NCBI GenBank assembly: GCA_009792885.1
Contig: WMCF01000006.1
Location: 2,169,746-2,233,745 of the forward strand
Direction: 5' to 3'
Length of the DNA: 64,000 nt
DNA from: Eremophila alpestris peregrina
Lineage: Eukaryota > Chordata > Aves > Passeriformes > Alaudidae
The position numbers were made by a program, and so were the translations under genes. The notes beneath the pieces were generated by a model. It searched no databases. It had not been told where the DNA came from and worked only from the letters and a program-made list of their open reading frames with translations. Of the stretch, positions 1-12,490 are shown piece after piece (positions within the stretch are counted from its first letter, which is position 1; each line of letters begins with the position of its first letter).

Positions 1-2284
1 TATGTAGTGGATGCACCAATCCATTTTACTTGGTGGGCACAAACCACACTGATGCACAGAATAACTGTAAAACTGCACTGGCCAATGCAATATTTGATGC
101 ACTTCCTTCCATGAGACCTTGTCACCCATTAAGGATTTTGCTATTATGATATTAAAGACATCATACAACACACTAATAAACAGCAACACAAAGTTGTGGT
201 ATAGATAGGAAGAGCAGTCACTGCACAGAGATGTTGTTCTGTGAATGTTGGCTATTACACAACATCTTAAAAGCCAAATGGAGAAATATATAAAATTGGT
301 ACACTTAACATTGGTTTAACTCTCCTCTTGCTGAAGGAAGTCATAAAAGTTTTTGTAGGCAATGTTAATCCCCTGTAGGACAGAAACTTCCAGCCATGAA
401 TTTCTTCCTATGTAATAAATGCAAATTTTTTTCCCAAGTTGCTCCCTCACATTTATTCTGACTGAGGTTTACTCCCCTCAGATGTTGCAAGATTAAATAA
501 GAATGTTTTACACCGCACAGCTGAGGTCTATTAGGTTTCTCTTAGAAGCCTTAACTTGTGTGTGCCATGCATAGTGTAAACTCACAGGTAACCAACAGTA
601 AAAGGAAGCTGAAATGAATGCTATTCATCCCTTTTTCCCTTTAGAAGGAAAGAAAACAGAACCCTGCTTTGTTCATGAAAGCCCAGCATTCACAGCTCAG
701 CTGTTAATCTTTGATTTGGAGCTGGTTTGCACCAGGGGTGCCATGACACTGATTTTTATTTGGGAAAAAATGAGGATAACGAGGCACTTAATAAGATTAA
801 GTGATTTAGCGATATGTCTGCTAAACATAGTTTAAAAACATCAGGCTTTTTTTTTTTTTTTTTAACTTTTCCTCCTTTTCATCTCTTACACAAGAGCAGA
901 GAAAAAGACTTCTGAATTGCTGTTCTTACTCTAGACAAACTCTGTATTTATATTTACAAAAAATTCTTTGCAAGTCGACTTGTCATTAAATCATAAAAGT
1001 GTATTAAAATAAGCACAGGAAAAAAAAAGAAATAATGCACAATTATTTAATGATGATTAAGAATTACAGACATAGTTAAAAAAATCAAGCATGATCCTGA
1101 AGTAATTAGAGTTAATGGCCCCTAGTTGTCTACAGAATTGTTTCTAGCAACCTGGGACTAGTCCAGTTCCCCTCTGTGTCCATCCCCATCCTCCCATTCT
1201 TAGCCTCCTTCTACGTCTTCATTCTCAAAGCACCTTTTGCTTTCTCCAACCCACTGTTTATTTTCCTGGTCAGAGAGAGCCCTGGCTGGTGCAAAGGTTC
1301 ACAGTAAGTGCTCTCTGAGATTGGCCAGGAGGCTGCTTGCTCCTGGAGCAGGTGAGGCAAGCAGTTATAACTGCTTTTCTCCTTTTGTTGGATAGTGCTG
1401 ATGGAAGAAATGGCACTTTATTATTAATGGTATTCATGAACCCTGAAAAAGTTTTGTCTGTGTAAGATCTCATCTGTTATTTTCAATGTACTTGAAAGCC
1501 AGTTGACGATTTCAATGCTAGTAGAGGAAGATTGACAGATACAGGCAGTGTGAACATATAAACTTTTTTGCTTTAGAAAAACATGCTAAAGTGTACAAAG
1601 ATAGATTTTTTTGCTGTCTTGATATGGCTTAGTGTTGCTCCCAGAAGGATTTATCGTTAAAAAAATAATTCAACTCCGAGCTTCTCATTGTAAGAATATG
1701 CTAAAGTTCTTTAGAAAATCTGAATTTGAGTGATTTCTTCTCATAGAACATCTTTAAAATAATTTGTTTTCAGGTTTTTTGGTGTTTTTTCAGTTGTATT
1801 CACAGATAGGCTCAGAACATTGAAATAAGAATGTCCACTCCTGAAAAAAATTGCTTTCTCTTTTGAATTACCAGTATGAATTTAAATAGGGGGAAATTCA
1901 GTGAAATATGATTCAGAGAAATTACATTGTTTCAAGACAGATTTTTAGTCCTGAAACAACAGATGCTCCTCTAATGCCTTGAATCTACACGTTTGCCTGT
2001 GCCAGCAGACAACTTCATAGATTGCTAACTATGACAGGAACTAAAACTGGGAAGAAACTTTGATAATCATTAAGGAAGCTCTGAGATTTATTAGGAAAAA
2101 AATCTGGTGAGGACAGATCTTGAAAGCTGATGGTTTCCGTTCTGAGGATACTCAGTCTAGTCTGGTGTAGAGTCACAAACCTTGGATTTTTAAGATAAGG
2201 CAATAAAGGGAAAGACTTTTCTATGACTACAAACTGAAATGAAATAGCATTCTACCTTCAAATTAATAGAAAATTGATCCCTCT
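1..2284. other. Unique AT-rich noncoding DNA
   Basis: No gene or recognisable repeat is visible apart from a poly(T) run near 847-863 and scattered short A/T runs. Open frames here are short (at most about 73 codons) and rich in residues typical of random AT-rich DNA. The stretch around 1140-1470 is slightly more GC-rich, but I cannot assign it. Confidence 0.6.
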
Positions 2285-2995
2285 GGATGCCAGCATGACC
2301 CTCTGGCCTGAAAGTCACTCCTCTCAGTTTGGTGCATTATGAAGTCTTGCTGAGAATGCACACTTCCCTGTTACCTAGATGATTAAAGATCTTGAACAGG
2401 ACTAGGCTCAGTAGACACCCCTGGGCTACACCACTAATTAGTGGCCTCTGACTACACTCTGCCCTGCTGGTCACCCCTGTCTGGGTCTGATCATTCAGTT
2501 AGTTTTCAATCTACCTCAGTGTCTGCTCATGCAAACCATATATAGCAGCTAATCTGTGGTGATCTCAGAGGAGGCAATGTCAAAGGCCTTCCCAAATTCC
2601 AGGCACACAATATCTGCTGCTCTTCCCTCATCTAGCAAGCCAGTCATTTCAGAGTAGATGTTTGTTAAGGTGATGAAGCATGACTTCATCTTGTTTAATC
2701 AAATAAGTAGTTCTGGCTACTTCTGATTATTTTTTTTTGTCCCTACTGGGCCTTGAAATTCTTTCCAAGGTTGGCTGGTTCATCACCTTTCTGGAGGCTG
2801 AGTTAAGGGTAACCAGCTTGTAGTTCCTTGGGTCTCCTTACTGCCCTCCTTGGAGACAGGAGTTACAGTCATTTTCCTGTGGTCTTCAGTCACTTCTCCC
2901 AATGTCCATAAGCAATCAAAGATTACTAAGAGTGACCTCCCAGTTATTTATATCAGTGAGCTCCTTCAGCACTTGAGACTGCACTCCCTCTCAAA
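2285..2995 (-). mobile_element. CR1 LINE fragment, reverse-transcriptase region, antisense
   Basis: The plus strand reads as the complement of the CR1 ORF2 reverse-transcriptase coding region. On the minus strand, about 2616-2572 can be read as ADIVCLEFGKAFDIA, matching the family motif around LDFSKAFD in which the first Asp is catalytic; here it is Glu. Segments on either side also match the CR1 text, including the stretch that precedes the motif and the later part describing the thumb region. The reading frame is broken by stops and indels, so this is a dead internal fragment lacking the CR1 3' tail. Edges are approximate. I am confident of the family; the subfamily is not assigned. Confidence 0.85.
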
Positions 2996-3156
2996 AATAA
3001 GACTGGATATCTACTGACAACCAACATGGTAAAGGTTCAGCAGTCCTTCTATCTCTGGTAATTTCTCTTCCACATCTCCTAACTCTCTGAACCACAAGGC
3101 AAGACACAGACGTCTGTAGAAGGTCTGATCCACTTGTTCTACCTAGTGAGAAGTAC

Positions 3157-3178
3157 ATATATATATATATATATATAT
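3157..3178. repeat. (AT)11 microsatellite
   Basis: An uninterrupted AT dinucleotide run, probably length-polymorphic. Confidence 0.95.
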
Positions 3179-3179
3179 G

Positions 3180-3599
3180 TACTTTTGCCATGCAAAAGGT
3201 AACAACCCCTCCACAATTTCCCTTTTTGTCCTTTCTAATGAGTCTTTATCCCTTCATTGCAAGATTCGAGTTATGGGAACCATCCCACCTCATCTCCATG
3301 ACCGCAGGATGGTAGCACTGTAAATATATGATATCTCTTAATTCATGCTTAAAATTGTGTTAACAAGTTGATAACTTCTGTTTGTTCCCCTGTGTATTGA
3401 TGTACAGACCCTTTAGAGAAGCACCCCAGTATGAGGAGATGCTGGAGAGGATTTGGCAAATTTCTCCCTAGTGTTTCCTTGTAGACTCTTCCTTGCTGGC
3501 ATGTTAAGTGCTGGAGGTGACCTTTTGTTTATTTGTCATCCCTTCCTGACATATTCCCCCATACTCTTTGCTCATCTTAGTATAAGAAATAATATATTT
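3180..3599. other. Unassigned stretch between two CR1 fragments
   Basis: No gene or clear repeat is visible. It lies between an antisense CR1 RT fragment and a sense CR1 tail. It may hold decayed CR1 sequence, but I cannot align it by eye. Confidence 0.4.
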
Positions 3600-3797
3600 T
3601 ACAGTGAGAGCAATCAGTCACTGAAACAGCCTTCCCAGGAGGGTAGTACAGTCCCCATTATTTGGGATTTTCAAGAACCAACTGGACAGAGTGCTGGACA
3701 ATCTCATCTAGACTTCCTTTTTTATGAAAGGTTGGAATAGAAGAAATTTCAAGATATTTATCCCTTGCAATCTGGTTGCTCTATGATTCTATGATCC
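3600..3797 (+). mobile_element. CR1 LINE 3' end, sense orientation
   Basis: The text follows the end of CR1 ORF2 and the short 3' UTR: a sequence encoding the last residues before the stop, a segment resembling the family's 'ggaggtgttcaag' region, and a terminal repeat of ATTCTATG-type octamers at about 3778-3795. The copy is 5'-truncated, as most CR1 insertions are, and it has decayed enough that the normal frame is not maintained. The left edge is uncertain. Confidence 0.75.
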
Positions 3798-6700
3798 TGT
3801 TTGTCAGTCTCTCACAAAACTGCTGGTTACTGTTCCCCTGCCACCCAGAATTCTTACAAAGCCCTCCTAATGAGATTGGGCAATGCCACTGGCAAAAGCA
3901 GAGAGGTGGATTCTGTCTCACAAGTGGAAGCTGACCTGCATGCAAATAGGATCCCATGACCCCTTCTGTCAGCATGACTTCTGCAACCATATGAGTGCAG
4001 TCTGCACTCAGTGGTGTATTTTTAACAAGGGCGACCTGACTCCAGGGATGGTCTGTGGATGTCTCATAAACCAAATTAAGTCTTTCTGATTGCTGTTTGA
4101 GAGGTTTCTAAGAACTTAATTCGGTTAATTTTTCTGATTAGAAGATTTAGATAGGCTTCTGCGTCTACTATCTACAAGGATAGATGAATCAAATGCAAAA
4201 ATTTCAAAGCCTGTGTATTTTGCACTCTGAAAGGGTTAATAAGATTAGTACTGGCACTTGATATTTCAAAAGTTGGAATAAATGCACAAAATATGCAGAT
4301 CCAAACATTAATTTCTTTGCTTATCTGCCACATTTGGAACTATCCCTGAGTTATACAACATTTCTTGAAATTAAAACATTTTAAAATACATAAAGTAGCT
4401 TGCATTGGCCAAATATGATTTTTTATAAACTGCCTTCAAAAAAACACAACCATATGGATCTGGCTTTTTTACAATACCTTTTACTGAGCCAGCTCTCTTT
4501 AAAAAAGAATTAAACCAATAATAACAGCAAGGAATGTTGTCAGTTTTTAAAATATTTTGACCCAAAAGCATTTAATAAATGAGAAATGCACCAACTTGAT
4601 CCCATTGCCTTAGAGTTCTAGTTGCATTTTGCAAGTGCGTTTTTGACACTTCTGTGATAAGTGCACACCCTCTAGGAGGTTAAGAGAAAGAAAAATTGTT
4701 GATTACATCTATGTTACTGTCATTTTTCAGTTACTGTCAATAAAATGAAGTCTGTGTCTGTTACTGACTGAAAAACATAACACTCACTTTTGAAGGTCTG
4801 CTTTTATTGCAAAAGTAGAGAACAAAACTGCTGATTATTCAACTGACAGTGTTTTTACATAACTGAAAAGGTGCTCATTGAAAAATGTTAGATTGATTTA
4901 GAAACACGGGGCTGAATTACCAAGTAAAATAATGGATAATGAAGGGAGTATCTTGCATTCAAGATGAAATGCAGTTTCTTTGAAATGAAATAGGGTTTTT
5001 GCTAGTGGTAAGAGTGAGGTAAAATTTCATCCTTTTATGTCCAACTACCACCAAAATGATTTAGACAAGAACCCTGAGTACTTATGTAATATCTTCATTG
5101 AAATCCATCACCTGAAGATTACTTTTTCACAACATACAGCCTAAAACAGAAATAGAAAAATTGCTTCATCCCCTTACCTATTTAATAAATAGGTTCAATC
5201 TTAAAGAATTTTATCCTCTGTTTTTTTTTTTTTTTATGGTTTTCTCTCAAGCCATTTAATGTTTGTGATTATATGCAGATTTGTAGATTTTTGTTGAACT
5301 TGTTCAACTTTGTTGAAACATAAATCTGCTTCCTTCTTCATGTCTTCTGCATTAGAGGCGAGTCTTGCAGACGATTGAAGTGTGCTTTGTGACCCAACAC
5401 AGCACTGCCTCGTGCTCTGCAAAAATGATACCTAAGGAAACTGAGTTCAGATTCTTGATATTGTTTTGGGGGGCTATCATCAAGATGAAGATGAAATATA
5501 CCTGAATGTTCCTTTTAGAGTCATAGGTCTTACTCTGCAGAGCCTGTACTTAATATGTATCAGCTGCCACGGAAATAATATGGGTCTGCAGTAACTAATG
5601 ATTCCTATAAAGAGTTATGGATTGCCTAAAAGCTGAGTTATGAATCTTGAATTTGTCTGAAAACAAACATTGTTTCTATTTCAGTCACAGAGAGAACTGA
5701 GTCTCATCAAAATTCATTTTCTGTCTCTCTTGCTGTGGAGCCTCCACTGCCATCTGGTATATTTTATTTTCTTCCTCTTCAGATGCATATTCTTAAGAGC
5801 CAGCTGCTATACAGCCCTCAATCTCTCAATGTCTTTCTCCAAAACTTCAAGGCTTCATTTATGCCATATAGTCTGTTCACTACTGAGGAGTCCTTAACTT
5901 ATACAGGCTCACAGAACCCACTATCAGAGATTGTCATCTTGGCTGAAATGATGGGTTCTTAAGCCTAGTATTATTGAAGCTAAATATGAACCAGGTGAGT
6001 GAGCAAAAAATCAAAACTCAGGTATTTAAAAAAGAGTTGTTTGGACTTTATTCAAGTTACTCAGAATCTATCTCTTATTAATTCTGCATGAATATAAGAA
6101 TGATCTTTGCAGCTTTTCCAAAAAGTCATTTTGGACCCCACATGTTCTACATTACTATTAGTCGATGCTCAGCAACTGTTAGAATTGCTAAGAAGTAGAT
6201 TTTCATTTACAATGTCAAATTAACTTCAACTGATTTACCATGCAAATGAAAAATCACAAGTCATTTGGCCTGTTGTTTTTGTCCCTTCTCTCCACACATA
6301 CATTTTACAGCAGTGATAGTTGCAGAGGCATTTGCAGTCTAGATACCAGATGTCATCCCTATGCTGATGACACTATGTAATGGACTTGGCCCAGCACCTC
6401 AGGAAATTAGATCACCATTGCAAGCTGACTTTGGGATATTTCACAAGTGCTTGATGAGTAATAAATTAGTGTTAAATTTTGAGGAAAACTTACTAAATTC
6501 TCCCTTAATTCCAAATTAGGATCATTAGTTCTAACTGTGCTATTAGGTAATATATATATTGAGGATTTTTTTTCATTTTGAGCTATTCAATTTCTTTAAA
6601 TAGCCTGTTATTTGTCCATCTAAATTACATTTTACCTGGCTTGAAATAGGGAATTTCAACATGGAAATTATATCTGAATGCATTATCACTCAAGAACAAC

Positions 6701-9564
6701 TATCACTGTCCATGTAACACTAGAAACTGATTTTCTGAGCAAATACAAATAAACAGTTTCAGACCTAAAAATTCATAGAGAGATTATTCTTACTCTCTGA
6801 AACTTGTTTCAGCTGTTTGAAGATTTTTTAAGGTATGTCCACTCCACACCAAGAATAGTTTTTCACCATCTTAAAGAGCTGTGACATATGGGCAATTTAT
6901 GTTCTCCTTCAGATGTGGGGTGTAATACACTTCCAAGTGTTCCTCATCTGTGGACAGGATTTCTGTTTTGTCTTGGTTCATTTTCAGTGCAGTACATGCA
7001 GAGGTTCCTGGTCTCTGCTTCAGAACTTCATGTGCCGTGTTGGTTGAGGACAAGTTTCTAATGACTGTTCCTTATGTCTTAAAGTAGTTTTCAATTGTTT
7101 TGCTGGATATATTGATTAAAACTGGTGTTCCTGAATACTGGTATACCTCTACATCTTATAGTATACATTAATGACTTGCATATGTTTAAGTCAAAAGTAC
7201 TCTTAGTTAATGGGATATTTCAATGAAATAGGGGATAGTCAGTTGGCGAGACAAAAATCTATGTACTGTTAATAATTCCTGTTCAGAGGGATTTACTGTC
7301 TCATTTACAATCCCAATTTCCTTGACTCTCATCAAATCTACAACAGAAGAATGAAAACTAAAAGGAATGATAGCCAAAATAAAACTGATATTCTGCATAT
7401 GGCTTTACAGGAAAATGGTAATAATAAATAAGTTGAAATAGTAATAAACCAAAAATTTCTTAGTGGAATTACACCTTAGTCATGCTACAGGGAAAATGGC
7501 AATACAGAATACATCTGCATTAGCAACTAATGTTGCAAGAACAAGAATCCCCTTTTAGCACAATCATACTAAGTATGTACAGGAGAAGGTTGATAATTGC
7601 ATTGAGATTTGGACCTATATGTGGTGAGTGTAGACAGCCTGTGTCTTTTGCTGGTCAATTGCATAGAAACACTGATTACAATAGCAATAACATACACTAT
7701 TTTTTCACCTTTTTTTTCCCTTTTCTTAGCTAAAATCCCTCTGACATTACGCTATAGAAATTTACTGGAGGGTTCTGAAGTCTAAACCCTTGGGAGTCTT
7801 CTTTAGGCAGCCAAACAGCTCAGGGCAATAAAACATAACATCCCATAGTGCATCAAGCATTTTTTGGGCTTGCCCTCTCAGTTTCAAAACATTCCCATAG
7901 CCTTTGTTCAAACCTCATTTTTCTGTGAATATTTAAAACTTGTACACCACTCAAATCAAATCCTTCTAATCAGAAGGACATCCACTGCAGGTTTGCTGTT
8001 ATGGAAAGTACGTTACTGTCTCGTCTATCTGAATTAAATTCCATATTTGGTTTACAGTTTTCTTATGGAGGAGGGGAATTTTTCTTCATTCTTAGGAAAA
8101 GGTATTAAAAGGACTAATACCTTCTGAAAGGTATTCTGGCTATCCTTCTGGTTAGCTGCCTGTAGAGTTTTGAGGAATGAGAGGAGTATTTACGGGAGAG
8201 AATTTGAGGCAATCCTCTAATAGTTGTGACAGAAGATTATTTGGACACAAGTGCCTAGTCAGAATAGATTTTTTGTCTATCTCATGAGATCCAAACCAGT
8301 ACTTTCAAGAATCATTAATTCTCACAACAGACTTTTAGAAGTAGCTCACCAAGCACTGAATAAAAAGCTTTTTTTAAGACTGATCAGAGTTTGTACCAGC
8401 TCTAAAGCTTTTGTCACTAATTAAACAGATACATACAGGTTGAAGGTTACCGTGAATTATTTGGTTATTGTTTTTTTCCCCACCATGCATATATTTTTTT
8501 CTTCTTCTTCTATGGGTAAACATAACCCTTCTGTATGACAGGTAAATTGCTGGGCATGTCAAATTTTGTTACCTTGACTACTGCAGAGACTTACTTTATA
8601 GCCTTTTGTTTCTGCTGCTGCAGCCCTCACCTTCATCTGGCAACTGTCACTAAAATAATTTTCCTTTGTCAGTGTTCAGATCATATCATTCTACAGCCCT
8701 CCCTGCATCACTGTCTTATCTTTTGAATCACAGCTATATGTTTTATCTCAACTGACAAGGCCTCTTGGAAAGAGCTTTCATTTCCATTTTGGATAATAAT
8801 TAGGTGCCTGATTCAAGTTTGCTTTTCTCTGGGTCACCTTTCCCAGACATAGTTACTGTGAAGTTTTCATCTCATGATGAACTCAGTCCCCAATAGCTGG
8901 GAAGTGGAAATACACAGGGCATCTTTACTGTATGCTCTACCTTGTCCTTTATTATATGAAGCAGAAGAATTTCCAGGAGCTAAAGTAAATCAGGATACAG
9001 TTGTGTAGTTACTGATTTTGCCAATTCCTTGACTAACAGTACAAGTGAAAATGAAATATTTGTGACAAGCAAAACTTAATGTTTTTCCTATAATGATTGC
9101 AACAAGAAAAAGATGCATTTTTTTCCAGTGCAACAAAATATTTTCAATTGAACAGCTGCAGCACAGGTATAGCATTTTTCATTTTTAATTGTGGGGGAAA
9201 ATAATCACTATGTTGAAAAAAAATTTTACTTTTTCAGCTTCTCATCTGTTTAGGTTTGGGTTTTTTTCTGACTTATCCATTGCAACATGCAACAGGAATT
9301 TTCAAGTAGTCATGTTTTTCACTGAAACAGCTAAAACCAGATCCATAGCTTTAACCTGTATGACAGTTTTGCCTGAAGATCTGACTGTGCCTGCAACTCT
9401 TTCCCCTAGTAATGATACTTAACACTGCTGTGCAGCCAGGAGTGTCATTCCACCATCTCAGACTAGTGTGATTTAACCTGCACTGAAAACAGACTTGTGT
9501 TTCACAGGTCCAAGCAGCCACAGGAAGAAATAAGTGCTGTGCTCAGTTTTTTATTTACCACCTT
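3798..9564. other. Long unique AT-rich stretch
   Basis: No gene, exon or intact repeat can be supported. Open frames are all under about 100 codons and occur on both strands as chance stretches. The only item picked out is a weak LINE-like fragment near 6.9-7.05 kb, listed separately. A poly(T) run lies at 5221-5235. Confidence 0.55.
6871..7053 (-). mobile_element. Possible ancient non-LTR retrotransposon scrap (weak)
   Basis: A 60-codon minus-strand open frame contains LKMNQDKTEIL at about codons 23-33. This resembles the motif with consensus near LKLNxDKTExL that follows the catalytic YADD box in L2- and CR1-like reverse transcriptases. The frame ends without any other recognisable RT block. 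A match this short could be chance, so this is tentative. Confidence 0.2.
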
Positions 9565-9760
9565 TCCTTCTCTTCACATCAGCTGCTATGAAAGTAAACA
9601 GCAAATTTTAGGATAATTCTGTGTTGCTTACCTCTTCCAACTCCAGGAGGGAGGTATCAGGTGTCTGCTGCTCTCTACCACCACCCATCCTAAGTGAAGA
9701 GGGATATCTGCTGTTCAGGGGCCATTTAAGGCCTGCTGTGTGACTTTTACAATTTAAAGG
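9565..9760 (+). mobile_element. LTR 5' fragment, same family as 11845-12165
   Basis: This segment can be matched almost throughout to the start of the LTR at 11845-12165: a shared run including 'agctgctatgaaagt', a 'ctgcttacctcttc'-like stretch, a GGAGGGAGG block, a 'ccaccacccatcct' block, and 'ccatttaaggc' near 9723-9733. It then stops where the better copies continue. It is a truncated endogenous-retrovirus LTR with no internal viral genes. Orientation is inferred from the complete relative at 50538-51240. Confidence 0.65.
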
Positions 9761-10781
9761 ATCATACCCAGAAAGTAACAAGTTTCAGGTATGCAAGTGT
9801 TTCAAAGAGAAAGGTAAAGAATTAGGTTAGACCTTATATTTGATATTTCAAATTAATCAAGGCTTTGGTGAGTAGTTTTTTTTTTGTCAGGTTTTTTTAA
9901 AGTCATCTAGTTCACTAAATTGTAAACTGCTGAACTATAATTTATAAGAATTAACACACATTATTAAACCAAATTTCATACCCCAGCAGCTTCTTCTTTC
10001 TCAAAATGCATAACTCTATGGGTCACTTAGAGTTTGATAGTAATACATGAAAATTATAAACATTGTTATACTAAGTTTGTACATAAGATGTCAACACACT
10101 GACTGAATTAGGAGAAACCATCTGACCATTGTCACAAAAAAAGAAACAGACACTTCAGCTTTTTCACTTCCATGTTGTAACTCCTAGATTGCACTTGTCC
10201 TTCAGCATTTTTTTGCACAAATGTTCAGTTTGTCAGATACAAAAAAAGGAGGGGAGAAAAGTTAAAATGGATCATCATGGCAGATAATCCACTAGGAATA
10301 ATACCATAAGGATTTTTGTCAAGAACAGAACTGTTGCTGACAACTAAAGGTCAGCAAGACAGTAACATACTCTGTTATATAAATATGTGTGTTACATCAG
10401 AGGTTTTTATTCCCTTTCTGTGTGATTTTTAGTTATTATTCACATCTTAGTAAGTATTTGCAGAAAAGGTACTTTATTCTATATTTTTTTTCAAATGTTT
10501 CTGTAAAATTACAAGAATTGATGCTCTGTATAAGTGTCTCAAAATTAAAAGACTTTACCTGCAGCACCAAATTTCTCTCTCAAGCTAGCAATAAACAATC
10601 AACACACGACTACACATGCATAAAAAAAATTTAATATATTAATCTAATAAAAATCAGAAAAATACAGTCTGCCAAAATCCTGTGTGTGCTGCAAAAAATG
10701 AAGCGGATTAATACACACCTGTTTGTTATAAAACTTGTCAACTTACCTTACAGCACCGCCAAAACTCTATTTTGGAAATGT
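9761..10781. other. Unassigned AT-rich DNA
   Basis: No gene or repeat family is recognised between the two LTR fragments. It contains short A and T runs only. Confidence 0.5.
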
Positions 10782-10905
10782 TGTGATGGGTTGACCCTGG
10801 CTGGACACCATATTCCCACCAAAGCCATTCTATCACCCCCCTCCTCAGCTAGACCAGGTAGAAAACAATATAATGAAAGGCTTGTGGGTTGAGATAAGCA
10901 CAGTC
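10782..10905 (-). mobile_element. LTR 3'-terminal fragment, minus orientation
   Basis: The sequence from 'gggttgaccctggctgg' through 'ccaccaaagcc', 'tatcac' and 'gtgggttgagataag' is the complement of the last roughly 120 bp of a widespread avian endogenous-retrovirus LTR. The same family occurs in sense at 54484-54593 (same terminal part) and 59684-60486 (almost whole LTR). Only the end is present here. The flank runs directly into the duplicated block that starts at 10960. Confidence 0.8.
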
Positions 10906-10959
10906 TTTCAGGTCAGGCTAATAGATGTAAAAAGATCTGTACCACAAACTTTAAAGTAT

Positions 10960-11415
10960 CCTTCCATCTTTTTTCTACACTTGTTTAATAGCAAGGAAAG
11001 ATCTAATGAGAAAGATATTAAAAAAACCCCAAAGCATCATCATATTCAGGGACTATATATAAAAAAAAAACAAACCCATGATCATTTCAAACTAAATTAT
11101 CCTTTAAAAATAAAAATGAACGTGTAAGAAATGTGTAACAAAACACTAGCAAGAAAATTTGGTTAGTTAAAAAGCATAGGAGAAATATGATCTTCTAATA
11201 AAAACACATTTATATTCTAAAAAATAAAAGAATATATAACACTCTGAGCATCTGTGTAAACAGATCTGATTGCTCATTCAGATAAAATGATCACATACTG
11301 TTTGACAAAACTGTAAACCATCAGACTTACTGATACTGGAAAGGACTGAAACACCTCCTTGCCTCCTTTCCAGGCAATTTCCTTCCCTTCACATGAGCTG
11401 CTATGAAAGTGAACA
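10960..11415 (+). repeat. Duplicated block, copy A (probable assembly duplication)
   Basis: These 456 bases reappear almost unchanged at 11417-11875, with a single N between the copies. The differences are few: an A/G change just before an A-run, one- or two-base differences in A-run length, and a rearranged A/T patch before 'tataacactctgag'. That is the level expected between two alleles or between error-prone read ends. The simplest reading is that overlapping contig ends were joined with one N instead of being merged. Confidence 0.85.
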
Positions 11416-11416
11416 N
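11416..11416. other. Single-base assembly gap (N)
   Basis: An ambiguous base sits exactly at the junction of the two copies of a 456-459-bp direct duplication. A one-base gap with identical flanks is the signature of a contig join, not of a sequencing ambiguity. Confidence 0.95.
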
Positions 11417-11875
11417 CCTTCCATCTTTTTTCTACACTTGTTTAATAGCAAGGAAAGATCTAATGAGAAAGATATTAAAAAAACCCCAAAGCATCATCAT
11501 ATTCAGGGACTGTATATAAAAAAAAAAACAAACCCATGATCATTTCAAACTAAATTATCCATTAAAAATAAAAATGAACGTGTAAGAAATGTGTAACAAA
11601 ACACTAGCAAGAAAATTTGGTCAGTTAAAAAGCATAGGAGAAATATGATCTTCTAATAAAAACACATTTATATTCTAAAAAAAAAAACTATATATATAAC
11701 ACTCTGAGCATCTGTGTAAACAGATCTGATTGCTCATTCAGATAAAATGACCACATACTGTTTGACAAAACTGTAAACCATCAGACTTACTGATACTGGA
11801 AAGGACTGAAACACCTCCTTGCCTCCTTTCCAGGCAATTTCCTTTCCTTCACATGAGCTGCTATGAAAGTGAACA
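11417..11875 (+). repeat. Duplicated block, copy B
   Basis: This is the second copy of 10960-11415. It continues without a break into the LTR fragment whose first bases are also present at the end of copy A. That fits copy A being the overhanging end of a neighbouring contig that should have been collapsed onto copy B. Confidence 0.85.
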
Positions 11876-12165
11876 GCAAATCATTCATAATTCTGAGCTG
11901 CTTACCTCTTCTAACTGCAGGAGGGAGGAGGCAGGTGGGGCAGCATTCCTGGTCTCTTCCACCACCCATCCTACCTCCAGGGGGATACCTGCTCTTAATG
12001 GGGCCATTTAAAGGCTCACTGGGTGATGTCATCCCCATTGGGCTCCACCCAGCAGGAGGAGCCCAGAATTACCACCTGGATAAAACCTGAGACTCAGAGC
12101 ACCAGGGCAGTGTGTTCTCCACTGGAAATCCTCTGGATTCAAGTGGAAAGAAATTAGGTATATTT
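11845..12165 (+). mobile_element. LTR 5' half, truncated at a TA-rich tract
   Basis: This matches the family of the complete LTR at 50538-51240: a 'cctcttctaactgcagg' start region, a GGAGGGAGG block, 'ggggatacctgctcttaatg', 'ccatttaaaggctcactg', 'atgtcatcccc', 'ggataaaacctgagact' (a TATA-like segment) and 'caccagggcag'. The downstream half, with the splice-donor-like and polyadenylation parts, is missing. The element stops as the sequence passes into an almost pure A/T tract. No viral coding sequence is present. Confidence 0.8.
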
Positions 12166-12300
12166 ACAAATATATATTATATAGTATATAGTTATATATA
12201 TATAATATATTATGTATGTTATACAATACTTTAATATATTATATATATATATACACTATATAATATTATACATACTATATAATGCTATAATTGAGTGACA
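12160..12300. repeat. TA-rich low-complexity tract
   Basis: About 140 bases composed almost wholly of A and T, with several uninterrupted TA runs and many short self-complementary stretches. It replaces the second half of the adjacent LTR. Together with the tetranucleotide repeat that follows, it probably caused the contig breaks seen nearby. Confidence 0.85.
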
Positions 12301-12349
12301 AAAAAATATATAAATAAAGATTATGGTATGCCCCTGAAACTTTGCTTGG

Positions 12350-12350
<1 letters not shown>

Positions 12351-12401
<51 letters not shown>

Positions 12402-12403
12402 TC
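12351..12403 (+). repeat. (CTTT)n microsatellite, about 13 units
   Basis: An uninterrupted CTTT tetranucleotide array. On the minus strand it produces a meaningless run of Lys-Glu-Arg-Lys codons. Confidence 0.97.
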
Positions 12404-12426
12404 ACAAAAACACACCCATTCCATCG

Positions 12427-12489
12427 TGAGAAGCATTTTTATGAAGCACAATCGCATCTGTGAAGAAATATCGCTGCTCTGACTAAGTG
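12427..12489 (+). repeat. 63-bp duplication, copy A (probable assembly duplication)
   Basis: These 63 bases are repeated identically at 12491-12553 with one N between. It is a second contig-end overlap joined without merging, 1.07 kb after the first. Confidence 0.93.
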
Positions 12490-12490
12490 N
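12490..12490. other. Single-base assembly gap (N)
   Basis: A lone N exactly between two identical 63-bp copies. With the N at 11416 it delimits a small contig (11417-12489) spanning the TA-rich and CTTT tracts. Confidence 0.95.

Noticed and set aside
12275..12457. Lys/Glu/Arg-repeat open frame
   Set aside because: It is produced entirely by the (CTTT)n microsatellite.
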